Below, in pieces: positions 1-6,407 of a stretch of 7,797 nt of DNA; the stretch's first letter is position 1; each line of letters starts with the position of its first letter. The translations under genes and the position numbers were made by a program. Origin of the DNA: an uncultured Desulfovibrio sp. (GTDB lineage Bacteria > Desulfobacterota > Desulfovibrionia > Desulfovibrionales > Desulfovibrionaceae); assembly GCA_945871415.1 (NCBI GenBank), contig CAMBWG010000090.1:1-7797 (forward strand), written 5' to 3'. The notes beneath the pieces were generated by a model. The model saw nothing but the letters and a program-made list of their open reading frames with translations. It was not told the origin of the DNA and made no database searches.

Positions 1-122
1 GAACACGAGGCGGGTGGCACAGCGCCGTCCGGCCCCGAAGTGAGCGGAAAAACAGCGCTTTTCCGCGAAACGACAGGCCGCATGGTTTGAAATGCGCAAT
101 GCTTCAAACTGAAAATGCTCTG
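1..122 (+). repeat. Dispersed intergenic multi-hairpin repeat, copy 1 (may be cut by the window edge)
   Basis: Most of this segment reappears at 5505-5625 in the same orientation, with small substitutions and one- or two-base indels; its 3' end reappears at 3611-3637. It folds into consecutive hairpins: GCGGAAAA (44-51) pairs perfectly with TTTTCCGC (59-66), and GTTTGAA (85-91) pairs perfectly with TTCAAAC (103-109). It ends with the shared motif CTTCAAACTGAAAATGCTCTG, given here as 102-119 plus its last bases to 122. The homology starts at base 1, so the left end may lie outside the window. No open frame is conserved between copies, so this is a non-coding repeat. Whether it resembles REP or MITE elements is inference. 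Confidence 0.8.
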
Positions 123-213
123 ATTATTCCCCCCGCCCGCCGTTGTTTTTCTGCCTCCATGCCGCCGGGGGACGGTTGTCGCTGGAAAGCGGCGGTGTTC
201 CCGCAGCGCCGTA

Positions 214-227
214 TTTATCCTGATAAA
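214..227. other. Near-perfect palindrome upstream of rpsF
   Basis: TTTATC (214-219) and GATAAA (222-227) are inverted repeats separated by CT. They are flanked by AGCGC (205-209) and GCGCT (230-234), which can also pair across a small internal loop. It could be an operator or a short hairpin. Its distance from the rpsF promoter (over 100 bases) argues against a simple repressor site. No regulator can be named. Confidence 0.3.
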
Positions 228-234
228 GCGCGCT

Positions 235-262
235 GGGGAGGGGAGGGGGCCTGGGGGAGGGG
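235..262 (+). other. G-quadruplex-forming tract upstream of rpsF
   Basis: Five runs of four or five guanines occur in 28 bases: 235-238, 240-243, 245-249, 253-257 and 259-262, with spacers of 1, 1, 3 and 1 bases. This satisfies the classical quadruplex pattern with four-guanine runs and very short loops, a class known to be especially stable. It lies about 70 bases upstream of the rpsF -35 box, so it would act in DNA or in a transcript from upstream rather than in the rpsF message. Folding in the cell is not shown by sequence. Confidence 0.6.
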
Positions 263-299
263 AACCCCTCTCGCGCGAGCAGAGGAGTTCCCCTCTCCC
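253..299. other. Long GC-rich hairpin between the repeat and the rpsF promoter
   Basis: Bases 253-265 pair with 287-299 over 13 positions with a single G-T wobble. After one C-A mismatch, CCTCT (267-271) pairs with AGAGG (281-285), leaving a nine-base loop. No T-run follows on either strand, so it is not a canonical intrinsic terminator. It could block transcription from upstream by another route, or stabilise the 3' end of an upstream message. Its left arm is also part of the G-run tract, so the two folds exclude each other. Confidence 0.6.
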
Positions 300-334
300 A
301 AACATCGCATCTCACATTCCCAGCCCCAGACCGC

Positions 335-363
335 TTGACAATGGGGGCGGCGGCGGGTATATG
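335..363 (+). promoter_or_regulatory. Sigma-70-type promoter of the rpsF-rpsR-rplI-dnaB operon
   Basis: A perfect TTGACA -35 box (335-340) is followed by a 17-base spacer and the -10-like hexamer TATATG (358-363). Start would be near base 370, giving a leader of about 55 bases before rpsF. The spacer is very G-rich. This is the only well-formed promoter upstream of the ribosomal protein genes, and its position matches the operon. Confidence 0.65.
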
Positions 364-369
364 GACGTT

Positions 370-425
370 CCCTTGCTCGTACTGTGAGGAATTGGTACGG
401 GCTGCGAGTCCATAAGGAGACGACA
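370..425 (+). promoter_or_regulatory. rpsF leader with stem-loop and strong ribosome binding site
   Basis: Bases 375-382 pair with 395-402 over eight positions (one T-G wobble), with a 12-base loop. A strong Shine-Dalgarno AAGGAG (414-419) sits six bases before the rpsF ATG and fixes that start over the in-frame ATG at 384. In several bacteria the S6:S18 complex binds the rpsF leader and represses its own operon. This hairpin is a candidate for that role, but I do not see the conserved CCG motif that I associate with the known leader, so the assignment is weak. Confidence 0.35.
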
Positions 426-731
426 ATGCGTAAATTTGAAACGTTGCTGCTCCTTTCGCCTGAACTCTCCGCCGAAAACCGCGAAGGCATTCTTGCGGCT
501 CTGGGCGGCGTGATTGAGCGCGAAAAGGGCGTAATGGAAGAGGTTGATCACTGGGGCATGCGTGACCTTGCGTATCCTGTGCGCAAGCAGATGCGCGGCT
601 ACTATGTGCGTCTGGTGTACAATGGCCCCGCGGCGCTGGTGGCCGAGCTTGAACGCAACATCCGCATTACGGACGGCATCTTCAAGTTTGTGACCGTGAA
701 GCTGGCTGACGAAGCCGGGGAGGTTGCGTAA
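426..731 (+). CDS. rpsF: 30S ribosomal protein S6
   Basis: The 101-residue product is bacterial ribosomal protein S6, which binds S18 and joins the central-domain platform of the 30S subunit. It starts MRKFETLLLLSPEL and carries the family segment WGMRDLAYPVRK at about residues 43-54, followed by the Gly-Tyr-Tyr strand and the N-IRITDGIFKF segment at 78-88. Length is typical, without the long acidic tail of enteric S6. The start at 426 is chosen because AAGGAG lies at 414-419; the upstream ATG at 384 would add 14 unrelated residues. It opens a four-gene operon and its TAA stop directly abuts the rpsR ATG. No ssb or priB gene sits between rpsF and rpsR, unlike in many Firmicutes and enterics. 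Confidence 0.97.
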   Translation: MRKFETLLLLSPELSAENREGILAALGGVIEREKGVMEEVDHWGMRDLAYPVRKQMRGYYVRLVYNGPAALVAELERNIRITDGIFKFVTVKLADEAGEVA

Positions 732-995
732 ATGGCTTTCAAGAAGAAATTCGCTCCCCGTCGCAAGTTCTGCCGCTTCTGCGCGGACAAGACCCTGCCC
801 CTGGATTACAAGCGTCCCGACATCCTGCGTGATTTCGTGACCGAGCGCGGCAAGATCATTGCCCGTCGCATCACCGGCACGTGCGCGCATCATCAGCGTC
901 TGCTGACCCGCGAAATCAAGCGTGCCCGTCAGATGGCTCTGATGATCTACACGTCCACGCACGATTCCATCGTCAAGAAAAAGAGCATGATCTAG
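732..995 (+). CDS. rpsR: 30S ribosomal protein S18, cysteine-containing form
   Basis: The 87-residue product is ribosomal protein S18, the partner of S6 on the 30S platform. The family core is clear: RKFCRFC at 11-17, [12 protein letters not shown] at 24-35, and the segment around RRITGTC at 45-51 followed by HHQR and the basic helix. It has Cys14-x2-Cys17 and Cys51-x2-His54, matching the metal-ligand layout of the zinc-binding (C+) type of S18; E. coli S18 keeps only the first of these cysteines. Zinc binding is inferred from this pattern. The gene begins immediately after the rpsF stop, with its ribosome binding site GGGGAGG (717-723) inside the end of rpsF, so the two are probably translated together. 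Confidence 0.97.
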   Translation: MAFKKKFAPRRKFCRFCADKTLPLDYKRPDILRDFVTERGKIIARRITGTCAHHQRLLTREIKRARQMALMIYTSTHDSIVKKKSMI

Positions 996-1005
996 GGAGG
1001 CGCAT

Positions 1006-1515
1006 ATGAAACTGATTCTTCGCGCCGATGTGGAAAATCTCGGCAACCTTGGCGACGTGGTGAACGTGAAGCCCGGCTATGGCCGCAACTATCTGCTGCC
1101 TCAGGGTCTGGCCATGGTGGCCACCGAAGCCAATCTGAAGGTCTTTGAACTGGAGCGCAAGAAGCTGCAGGCCCGCATGGACGCCCTGCGCGCCGAAGCT
1201 CAGGAACTCTGCGCTCGTCTGGAAGCCCTCGAAGTGGTTATTGCCATGCACGTGGGCGACAACGACAAGCTGTACGGCTCCGTGACCTCGAGCATCATCG
1301 GCGATGCGCTGGCTGCTCAGGGCGTGGAAGTGGACCGTCGTCGCATTCTGATGGACGCTCCCATCCGTACCCTTGGCGACCATCCCGTGCGTATCCGTCT
1401 GCATGCGGACGTGATTGCCGTGGTGCCGGTGAAGGTCGTTTCCGACCATCAGCCCGAGCCTGAAGAAGCCGCTCCCGCCGAGGAAGCTGCCGAAGCCCAG
1501 GCCGACGCCGAATAA
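1006..1515 (+). CDS. rplI: 50S ribosomal protein L9
   Basis: The 169-residue product is ribosomal protein L9, which binds 23S rRNA near the base of the L1 stalk and helps keep reading frame. The N-terminal RNA-binding domain is typical (MKLILRADVENLGNLGDVV, then GYGRNYLLPQGLA at 24-36). A charged connecting helix (about 43-74) leads to the C-terminal domain with LYGSVTSSIIGDAL at 89-102. Residues 147-169 form an Ala/Glu/Pro-rich acidic tail beyond the usual end of about 148 residues, probably disordered. GGGAGG at 995-1000, overlapping the last base of the rpsR stop, sits five bases before the ATG. It lies ten bases after rpsR and nine before dnaB, within one operon. Confidence 0.97.
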   Translation: MKLILRADVENLGNLGDVVNVKPGYGRNYLLPQGLAMVATEANLKVFELERKKLQARMDALRAEAQELCARLEALEVVIAMHVGDNDKLYGSVTSSIIGDALAAQGVEVDRRRILMDAPIRTLGDHPVRIRLHADVIAVVPVKVVSDHQPEPEEAAPAEEAAEAQADAE

Positions 1516-1524
1516 GCAGGAAGC

Positions 1525-2988
<1,464 letters not shown>

Positions 2989-3029
2989 GGGGATGGCGTC
3001 CGAAGACCCCGGCCGGGCCGCAAAAGAGC

Positions 3030-3052
3030 CGCTAAAAAAACAGCGTTTTTTT
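3030..3052 (+). terminator. Possible weak terminator after dnaB
   Basis: CGCT (3030-3033) pairs with AGCG (3042-3045) and is followed by seven T residues (3046-3052). The A7 run at 3034-3040 could instead pair with the T7 run around a five-base loop. The GC stem is only four pairs, so termination would be inefficient. It lies between the dnaB stop and a TTGACA promoter element, a sensible place for an operon boundary. Confidence 0.35.
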
Positions 3053-3062
3053 CACAAGCGCG

Positions 3063-3091
3063 TTGACAAGCGGAACAAAGCATGTTTGTGT
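3063..3091 (+). promoter_or_regulatory. Possible promoter of the RRM protein gene
   Basis: A perfect TTGACA is at 3063-3068, but the hexamer at the 17-base spacing (TTGTGT, 3086-3091) is a poor -10 box. If it is used, the leader would be about 75 bases. A single gene after a possible terminator needs its own promoter, which supports the call; the weak -10 argues against it. Confidence 0.35.
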
Positions 3092-3097
3092 GGTTTT

Positions 3098-3171
3098 AAG
3101 GGCCGCGTGACGGGAATAGGTTTTGCCGGAGAGAGCGCGGCGATTGGCCTTTTTTTCATGAGGTTTTTTGA
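3098..3171 (+). promoter_or_regulatory. Structured, U-tract-rich leader of the RRM gene
   Basis: AAGGGCC (3098-3104) can pair with GGCCTTT (3146-3152), one wobble included, enclosing a small GCCG/CGGC hairpin (3125-3128 with 3138-3141). More T residues run on to 3156, which resembles an attenuator. The Shine-Dalgarno GAGG (3160-3163) lies between a T7 run (3150-3156) and a T6 run (3164-3169), eight bases before the ATG. Such T-runs are uncommon in the surrounding GC-rich sequence. Because the gene encodes an RNA-binding protein, autoregulation through this leader is plausible but unproven. Confidence 0.35.
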
Positions 3172-3438
3172 ATGTCCAAGTCCATCTATGTCGGCAACCT
3201 TCCCTGGTCCGCCACCGAAGACGAAGTGCAGGCTCTGTTTGCCGAATACGGCAAGGTGCTGTCCGTGAAACTGGTGAGCGATCGCGAAACCGGCCGCGCC
3301 CGCGGTTTTGGTTTTGTGGAAATGGACGACGCCGAAGCCCAGGCGGCCATTGAGGCCCTCGACAATCACAACTTCGGCGGGCGTACCCTGCGCGTGAACG
3401 AAGCCAAACCGCGCGCTCCCCGTCCTCCCCGTTACTAG
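3172..3438 (+). CDS. Single-RRM RNA-binding protein
   Basis: The 88-residue product is a single RNA recognition motif of the bacterial glycine-poor type. RNP2 is IYVGNL (5-10) and RNP1 is RGFGFVEM (44-51), so the aromatic residues that stack on RNA bases (Tyr6, Phe46, Phe48) are present. The fold ends near residue 80 with LRVNEAKP and a short Arg/Pro tail (PRAPRPPRY). Related small RRM proteins occur in cyanobacteria and in Desulfovibrio-type bacteria, where some respond to cold; the RNA targets of this one are unknown. The start follows GAGG at 3160-3163. It stands alone between a possible promoter and a strong terminator, so it is probably a single-gene transcription unit with an unusual leader and a structured 3' region. 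Confidence 0.93.
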   Translation: MSKSIYVGNLPWSATEDEVQALFAEYGKVLSVKLVSDRETGRARGFGFVEMDDAEAQAAIEALDNHNFGGRTLRVNEAKPRAPRPPRY

Positions 3439-3454
3439 GCCGCGGCCGCCTGCG

Positions 3455-3516
3455 GCGCAATAGCGCATTGCGCGTTGCGCTGACGGAAAGGACTGGAGCA
3501 TCCGCAGGGATGTTCC
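3455..3516 (+). other. Two consecutive hairpins after the RRM gene
   Basis: GCGCAAT (3455-3461) pairs perfectly with ATTGCGC (3467-3473) around a five-base loop. GGAGCATCC (3495-3503) pairs with GGATGTTCC (3508-3516) with one wobble and a four-base loop. Together with the terminator at 3536-3560 they make a compact three-hairpin segment of about 120 bases. It could be a protective 3' untranslated region or a small RNA ending at that terminator. I see no open frame in it. Confidence 0.5.
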
Positions 3517-3535
3517 GACAGCTGCCGAAATCTGG

Positions 3536-3560
3536 ACGCCCCGGTTTCCGGGGCGTTTTT
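3536..3560 (+). terminator. Strong intrinsic terminator after the RRM gene
   Basis: ACGCCCCGG (3536-3544) and CCGGGGCGT (3548-3556) form a perfect nine-pair stem with a TTT loop, followed by a T-run through 3560. This is a textbook Rho-independent terminator on the + strand. The reverse strand has no T-run at the corresponding place, so it works in one direction. It separates the RRM gene from era. Confidence 0.92.
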
Positions 3561-3610
3561 CGTTGCCCGGCCGCGTCCTCTCTCCCGCGCCGGGAGACGG
3601 GAAGATTTTC

Positions 3611-3637
3611 CAGCGCATTTCAAACTGAAAATGCTCC
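3611..3637 (+). repeat. Fragment of the dispersed repeat upstream of era
   Basis: The stretch contains TTTCAAACTGAAAATGCTC, matching the 3' end of the repeat copies at 1-122 and 5505-5625 except for its first base and, in the latter, one extra A. The rest of the repeat is absent. GCATTT (3615-3620) can pair with AAATGC (3629-3634), so this fragment also forms a small hairpin. Its core TTTCA-AAC-TGAAA is a palindrome. The rest of the 215 bases between the terminator and era holds only a promoter candidate. Confidence 0.65.
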
Positions 3638-3655
3638 AAGTCTGAAAGGCTCCTC

Positions 3656-3685
3656 TTGACCGTCCGTCCCTGTTATGGGAAAAAT
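3656..3685 (+). promoter_or_regulatory. Possible promoter of era-yggS
   Basis: TTGACC (3656-3661) matches the -35 consensus in five of six bases, and AAAAAT (3680-3685) matches the -10 in four of six, with an 18-base spacer. Transcription would start near 3692 and give a leader of about 85 bases. A promoter is expected here because a strong terminator lies upstream. The exact element is uncertain. Confidence 0.4.
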
Positions 3686-3775
3686 CAGGGGATACGCCCC
3701 AAGCCTCCGAAACGGCACGGCAAAACGGGGCCTGACACGCAGATACTCAGCCAACATCAGGAATATATACGCATC

Positions 3776-4708
3776 ATGACGCAACAGACGACGCATCGCT
3801 GCGGCTGGGTCGCCCTCATGGGGCCGCCCAACGCGGGCAAGTCCACACTGCTGAACGCTCTGCTCGGGCAGAAAGTCACCATCGTGACCCCCAAACCTCA
3901 GACCACGCGCAATCAGATCGTCGGCATTCTGACCGATGATGACGCGCAGGCCATCTTTATGGATACGCCGGGCCTGTCGCAGGTGCGCGGCCGCCTCAGC
4001 AAGACCATGATTCAGGCCGTATGGCAGAGTCTTGGTCAGGCCGATGTCATCGTGCTGATGCTGGACGCCCACCTGTATATCCGCAAGCCGGAATTTCTGG
4101 AGCGCGATATTGCGCCCGTGGCTCAGGCGCTGGCCGGCGATGAGCGCCCCCTCGTGGTGGTGGTCAACAAGGTGGATATGTTTGCGGACAAGAGCCGCAT
4201 GCTTCCCCTGCTGACGCGCCTTAATGAGATGTGGCCCCGCGCGGAAATCTTTCCTGTTTCCGCCCTGCGTAAGGACGGTCTGCCCGAACTGGCCGCGCTG
4301 CTCAAGAGCCTGCTGCCCGAGGGTGAGGATCAGTTTCCCGAGGACCAGATTTCGACCGCGCCGGTGCGCTTCATGGCTGCGGAAATTATCCGCGAAAAGC
4401 TCTTTCTGCTCCTGCGGCAGGAGGTTCCCTACAGTATCGCCGTGGACATCGAAAGCTGGCAGGAAGACGCCGAGCGCGGCCAGACCGTCATTCATGCGCT
4501 GATCTATGTGGCCTCGCCCCAGCACAAGGGCATGGTCATCGGCAAGGGCGGAGCGACGCTGAAGCAGGTCGGCATCGAGGCCCGCAAGGATATTCAGGAA
4601 CTCATCGAAGGCAAGGTGCATCTTGAACTCTGGGTCAAGGTGCGCGAACAGTGGACGGAAGACCCCGCCTTTCTGCGGGAACTGGGTCTGTCGGGAGAAA
4701 GCCTGTGA
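3776..4708 (+). CDS. era: GTPase Era
   Basis: The 310-residue product is Era, a GTPase that binds the 3' end of 16S rRNA and acts in 30S subunit maturation, partly at the membrane. G1 is GPPNAGKST (16-24), the G2 threonines lie in PQTTRNQ (41-47), G3 is DTPG (63-66), G4 is NKVD (131-134) and G5 is VSAL (161-164). The C-terminal KH domain has [17 protein letters not shown] (250-266), holding the GxxG loop. Length is typical. The ATG at 3776 is chosen because conserved sequence begins just after it; the frame is open back to a TTG at 3656, but that extra 40 residues overlaps the promoter candidate and looks unlike Era. The ribosome binding site is weak (CAGGAA, about a dozen bases upstream). 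It is translationally linked to yggS. Confidence 0.96.
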   Translation: MTQQTTHRCGWVALMGPPNAGKSTLLNALLGQKVTIVTPKPQTTRNQIVGILTDDDAQAIFMDTPGLSQVRGRLSKTMIQAVWQSLGQADVIVLMLDAHLYIRKPEFLERDIAPVAQALAGDERPLVVVVNKVDMFADKSRMLPLLTRLNEMWPRAEIFPVSALRKDGLPELAALLKSLLPEGEDQFPEDQISTAPVRFMAAEIIREKLFLLLRQEVPYSIAVDIESWQEDAERGQTVIHALIYVASPQHKGMVIGKGGATLKQVGIEARKDIQELIEGKVHLELWVKVREQWTEDPAFLRELGLSGESL

Positions 4709-5418
4709 GCAACGACACCCTGCGCGCACGCTACGCCTCCGTGCTTGAGCGCGTGACCGAGGCCGTGACCGCCGCCGGGCGCAGGCCCGAAGATGTCCGG
4801 CTTGTAGCCGTGTCCAAACTCCATCCCGCCGGGGATGTGGCCGAGGTGGCCGCCGCCGGTCAGGTGGACTTTGGCGAAAACTATGTGCAGGAAGCGCTGG
4901 AAAAGCGCTCCCTGCTGCAGTCTCAGGGGCTGTGCGGCGATGTGCGCTGGCATATGATCGGGCATGTGCAGAGCCGCAAGGCCGCTCAGGTGGCCGGAGC
5001 CTTTGCCTTGATTCACACGCTGGATTCCGTCAAGCTGGCCGATGCGCTGGAACGGCACATGCCCTCGGGGTGCGTGCAGCCCGTCCTGCTGGAAATCAAC
5101 GTGGGCGACGAACCGCAGAAGGCGGGCATCCCCGCCGCGGAAGCGTCCGCCCTGGCCGCTCATGTGCAGGCGCATTGTCCGCATCTGTCGCTGGAAGGGC
5201 TGATGTGCCTGCCGCCCGTTTTTGATGCCGGGGAGGCCGCCCGGCCCTATTTTGCCCGCCTGCGTCGCCTGCGTGACGCGTTGCGGGAAGAATGCGGTCT
5301 GCCGCTGCCTCATCTTTCCATGGGCATGTCCGGTGACTTTGCGGCAGCCATTGCCGAGGGCGCGACCATCGTCCGCATCGGCACGGATATTTTTGGTCCG
5401 CGACCGCCAAAAAAATGA
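4705..5418 (+). CDS. yggS: YggS/PROSC-family pyridoxal phosphate homeostasis protein
   Basis: The 237-residue product is the PLP-binding barrel protein of the YggS/PLPBP family, which buffers free pyridoxal 5'-phosphate and affects amino-acid and keto-acid balance; no enzymatic reaction is established for it. The PLP-binding lysine is Lys38 in AVSKLHP (35-41). Other family marks are FGENYVQE (56-63), [11 protein letters not shown] (82-92), LSMGMSGDF (204-212) and RIGTDIFG (224-231). The start is a GTG at 4705 whose GTGA overlaps the TGA stop of era. GGGAG (4693-4697) is seven bases before it, so coupled translation is likely. An ATG at 4651 in frame would overlap era by 58 bases and adds unconserved residues. 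Length is normal for the family. Confidence 0.95.
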   Translation: MSNDTLRARYASVLERVTEAVTAAGRRPEDVRLVAVSKLHPAGDVAEVAAAGQVDFGENYVQEALEKRSLLQSQGLCGDVRWHMIGHVQSRKAAQVAGAFALIHTLDSVKLADALERHMPSGCVQPVLLEINVGDEPQKAGIPAAEASALAAHVQAHCPHLSLEGLMCLPPVFDAGEAARPYFARLRRLRDALREECGLPLPHLSMGMSGDFAAAIAEGATIVRIGTDIFGPRPPKK

Positions 5419-5420
5419 AA

Positions 5421-5437
5421 CTGGCACGAAAAATGCT
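5421..5437 (+). promoter_or_regulatory. Sigma-54 (RpoN) promoter of the fliL-fliN-fliO-fliP operon
   Basis: The sequence CTGGCACGAAAAATGCT fits the sigma-54 consensus YTGGCACGRNNNTTGCW with one mismatch (A for the first T of TTGC). The key GG (5423-5424) and GC (5435-5436) are exactly ten bases apart. It starts right after the yggS stop codon and points toward fliL. Start is expected near 5448, giving a leader of about 215 bases. Sigma-54 with an enhancer-binding protein commonly controls middle flagellar genes, which fits. The enhancer sites would lie inside yggS and I could not identify them. Confidence 0.8.
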
Positions 5438-5463
5438 TTGATACCCGGAAAAGAGCGTCGGCA

Positions 5464-5503
5464 ACGTCGCCGCGACGTAGAGCGCTTTGCCTTTGCAAAA
5501 GGC
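5464..5503. other. Two short hairpins at the left flank of repeat copy 2
   Basis: ACGTCG (5464-5469) pairs with CGACGT (5473-5478), and GCCTTT (5489-5494) pairs with AAAGGC (5498-5503), each with a three-base loop. They directly precede repeat copy 2 and may be its left part. Copy 1 begins at the window edge, so this cannot be tested here. They would be transcribed from the sigma-54 promoter. Confidence 0.5.
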
Positions 5504-5504
5504 G

Positions 5505-5625
5505 GAACGCGAGGCGGCAGCATAGCGCCGCCAGGCCAGAAGTGAGCGGAAAAACTGCATTTTTTCGCGAAACAGCAGGCCGTATGGTTTGAAGCGCAAC
5601 GCGCTTCAAACTGAAAAATGCTCTG
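5505..5625 (+). repeat. Dispersed intergenic multi-hairpin repeat, copy 2, in the fliL leader
   Basis: This matches positions 1-122 along its whole length. It holds three hairpins: GGCGGC (5513-5518) with GCCGCC (5527-5532); GCGGAAAAA (5546-5554) with TTTTTTCGC (5560-5568), one G-T wobble; and GTTTGAAGCGC (5587-5597) with GCGCTTCAAAC (5601-5611), a perfect 11-pair stem with an AAC loop. Stems persist although the bases between copies differ, which suggests selection or origin as a structured unit. It lies between the sigma-54 promoter and the fliL ribosome binding site, so it should be in the flagellar mRNA leader. The remaining bases between yggS and fliL hold nothing else I can identify. 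Confidence 0.8.
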
Positions 5626-5662
5626 GCTCCGGCGAACGGCTCAGTAAGAAGAGGGAGGTCTT

Positions 5663-6271
5663 ATGGCAGCAAAAGGAAACGAGCAGGCGGCATTGCCTGC
5701 GGGCGAAGACGACAAGAAGCAGAAAAAGTCGTCGCGCGGCAAGCGCATCATCATTCTCCTGATCGTGCTGCTCACTCTTGGCGCCGTGGGCGGCGGCGGG
5801 TACTGGTGGCTTTATATGCGCGGTCCGGCGTCTCCCGATACGGCGAATGCCACCGCCAAAGCGGAGCAGGCGGCCAGTGAGGCGAACGCCCCCGACGGCA
5901 AGAAGGACGCCCAGCAGCAGAACGCCCAGGGCGGCGTGCGCATCGAGCGTCAGAGCGATTTGCCCCGCAGCGGCGGCATTGTCGTCCCCCTGCCGAGCAT
6001 TACCGTCAATCTGGCGGACCCTGCCGGGCGGCGCTATCTCAAGATCGGTATGGAAGTGGAGCTGAACGAGGACGTGACCGCCCAGTTGCAGCAGCAGGCT
6101 CCCCGCGTGCGGGATGCCATCATCATGCTGCTGGCCGGCAAGTCCTACGGCGATGTGGCCACTCCCGACGGCAAGGTGCTGCTCAAGGGCGAAGTGGCCG
6201 CGCGTCTGAATCAGATTCTGGGCGCACAGCGCGTCATCCGCGTCTATTTCACGGATTTTGTGGTGCAATAG
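5663..6271 (+). CDS. fliL: Flagellar basal body-associated protein FliL
   Basis: The 202-residue product is FliL, an inner-membrane protein that surrounds the stator units and supports motor torque. A short charged cytoplasmic N-terminus is followed by one membrane segment (about 29-51, preceded by KKQKKSSRGKR). A long Ala/Gln-rich linker (about 55-95) leads to the periplasmic FliL domain, recognisable by PLPSITVNLADPAGRRYLK (109-127) and the C-terminal VIRVYFTDFVVQ (191-202). GAGGGAGG (5651-5658) lies four bases before the ATG, a strong site. It is the first gene after the sigma-54 promoter and leads a flagellar operon. fliM, often next to fliL, is not here; fliN follows instead. Confidence 0.92.
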   Translation: MAAKGNEQAALPAGEDDKKQKKSSRGKRIIILLIVLLTLGAVGGGGYWWLYMRGPASPDTANATAKAEQAASEANAPDGKKDAQQQNAQGGVRIERQSDLPRSGGIVVPLPSITVNLADPAGRRYLKIGMEVELNEDVTAQLQQQAPRVRDAIIMLLAGKSYGDVATPDGKVLLKGEVAARLNQILGAQRVIRVYFTDFVVQ

Positions 6272-6323
6272 CCGGGCCTCCGGCTGCGGAAGCGTTTGTG
6301 CCTTTGTGGGGCGAACCGCTTCC
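6271..6323 (+). other. Hairpins in the fliL-fliN gap
   Basis: GCCGG (6271-6275) pairs with CCGGC (6280-6284), starting on the last base of the fliL stop. GGAAGCG (6288-6294) pairs with CGCTTCC (6317-6323) around a 22-base loop. No T-run follows, so neither is an intrinsic terminator. They may affect message stability between fliL and fliN. In the rest of this 136-base gap I see only a TTGACA without a matching -10. Confidence 0.4.
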
Positions 6324-6407
6324 GGGTGGACAACTTTCAAAAATTTTCGCGCGGCAGCCGTTCCCTTGCGGGCGACGCCGCAGCGTTGACAAGCAACGGG
6401 GTTTCTC

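Noticed and set aside
15..29. TGGCAC in repeat copy 1 as a second sigma-54 promoter
   Set aside because: No GC is found ten bases after the GG, so the required spacing fails.
87..338. An 83-codon open frame in the region before rpsF
   Set aside because: It begins inside the repeat, crosses the G-run tract and the hairpin, ends in the -35 box, and has low-complexity composition.
3620..4729. A 369-codon minus-strand open frame opposite era
   Set aside because: Antisense shadow of era with no domain and no ribosome binding site of note.
4594..5523. A 309-codon minus-strand open frame opposite yggS
   Set aside because: Antisense shadow of yggS; it runs into the repeat and the sigma-54 promoter and resembles no known protein.
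5546..5568. T-run hairpin in repeat copy 2 as a yggS terminator
   Set aside because: The T residues form one arm of the stem rather than a tail after it, so it lacks the layout of an intrinsic terminator.
6386..6391. TTGACA just upstream of fliN as a promoter
   Set aside because: At the proper spacing the -10 would fall in the fliN coding start (TGGCAG), which does not resemble a -10 box.
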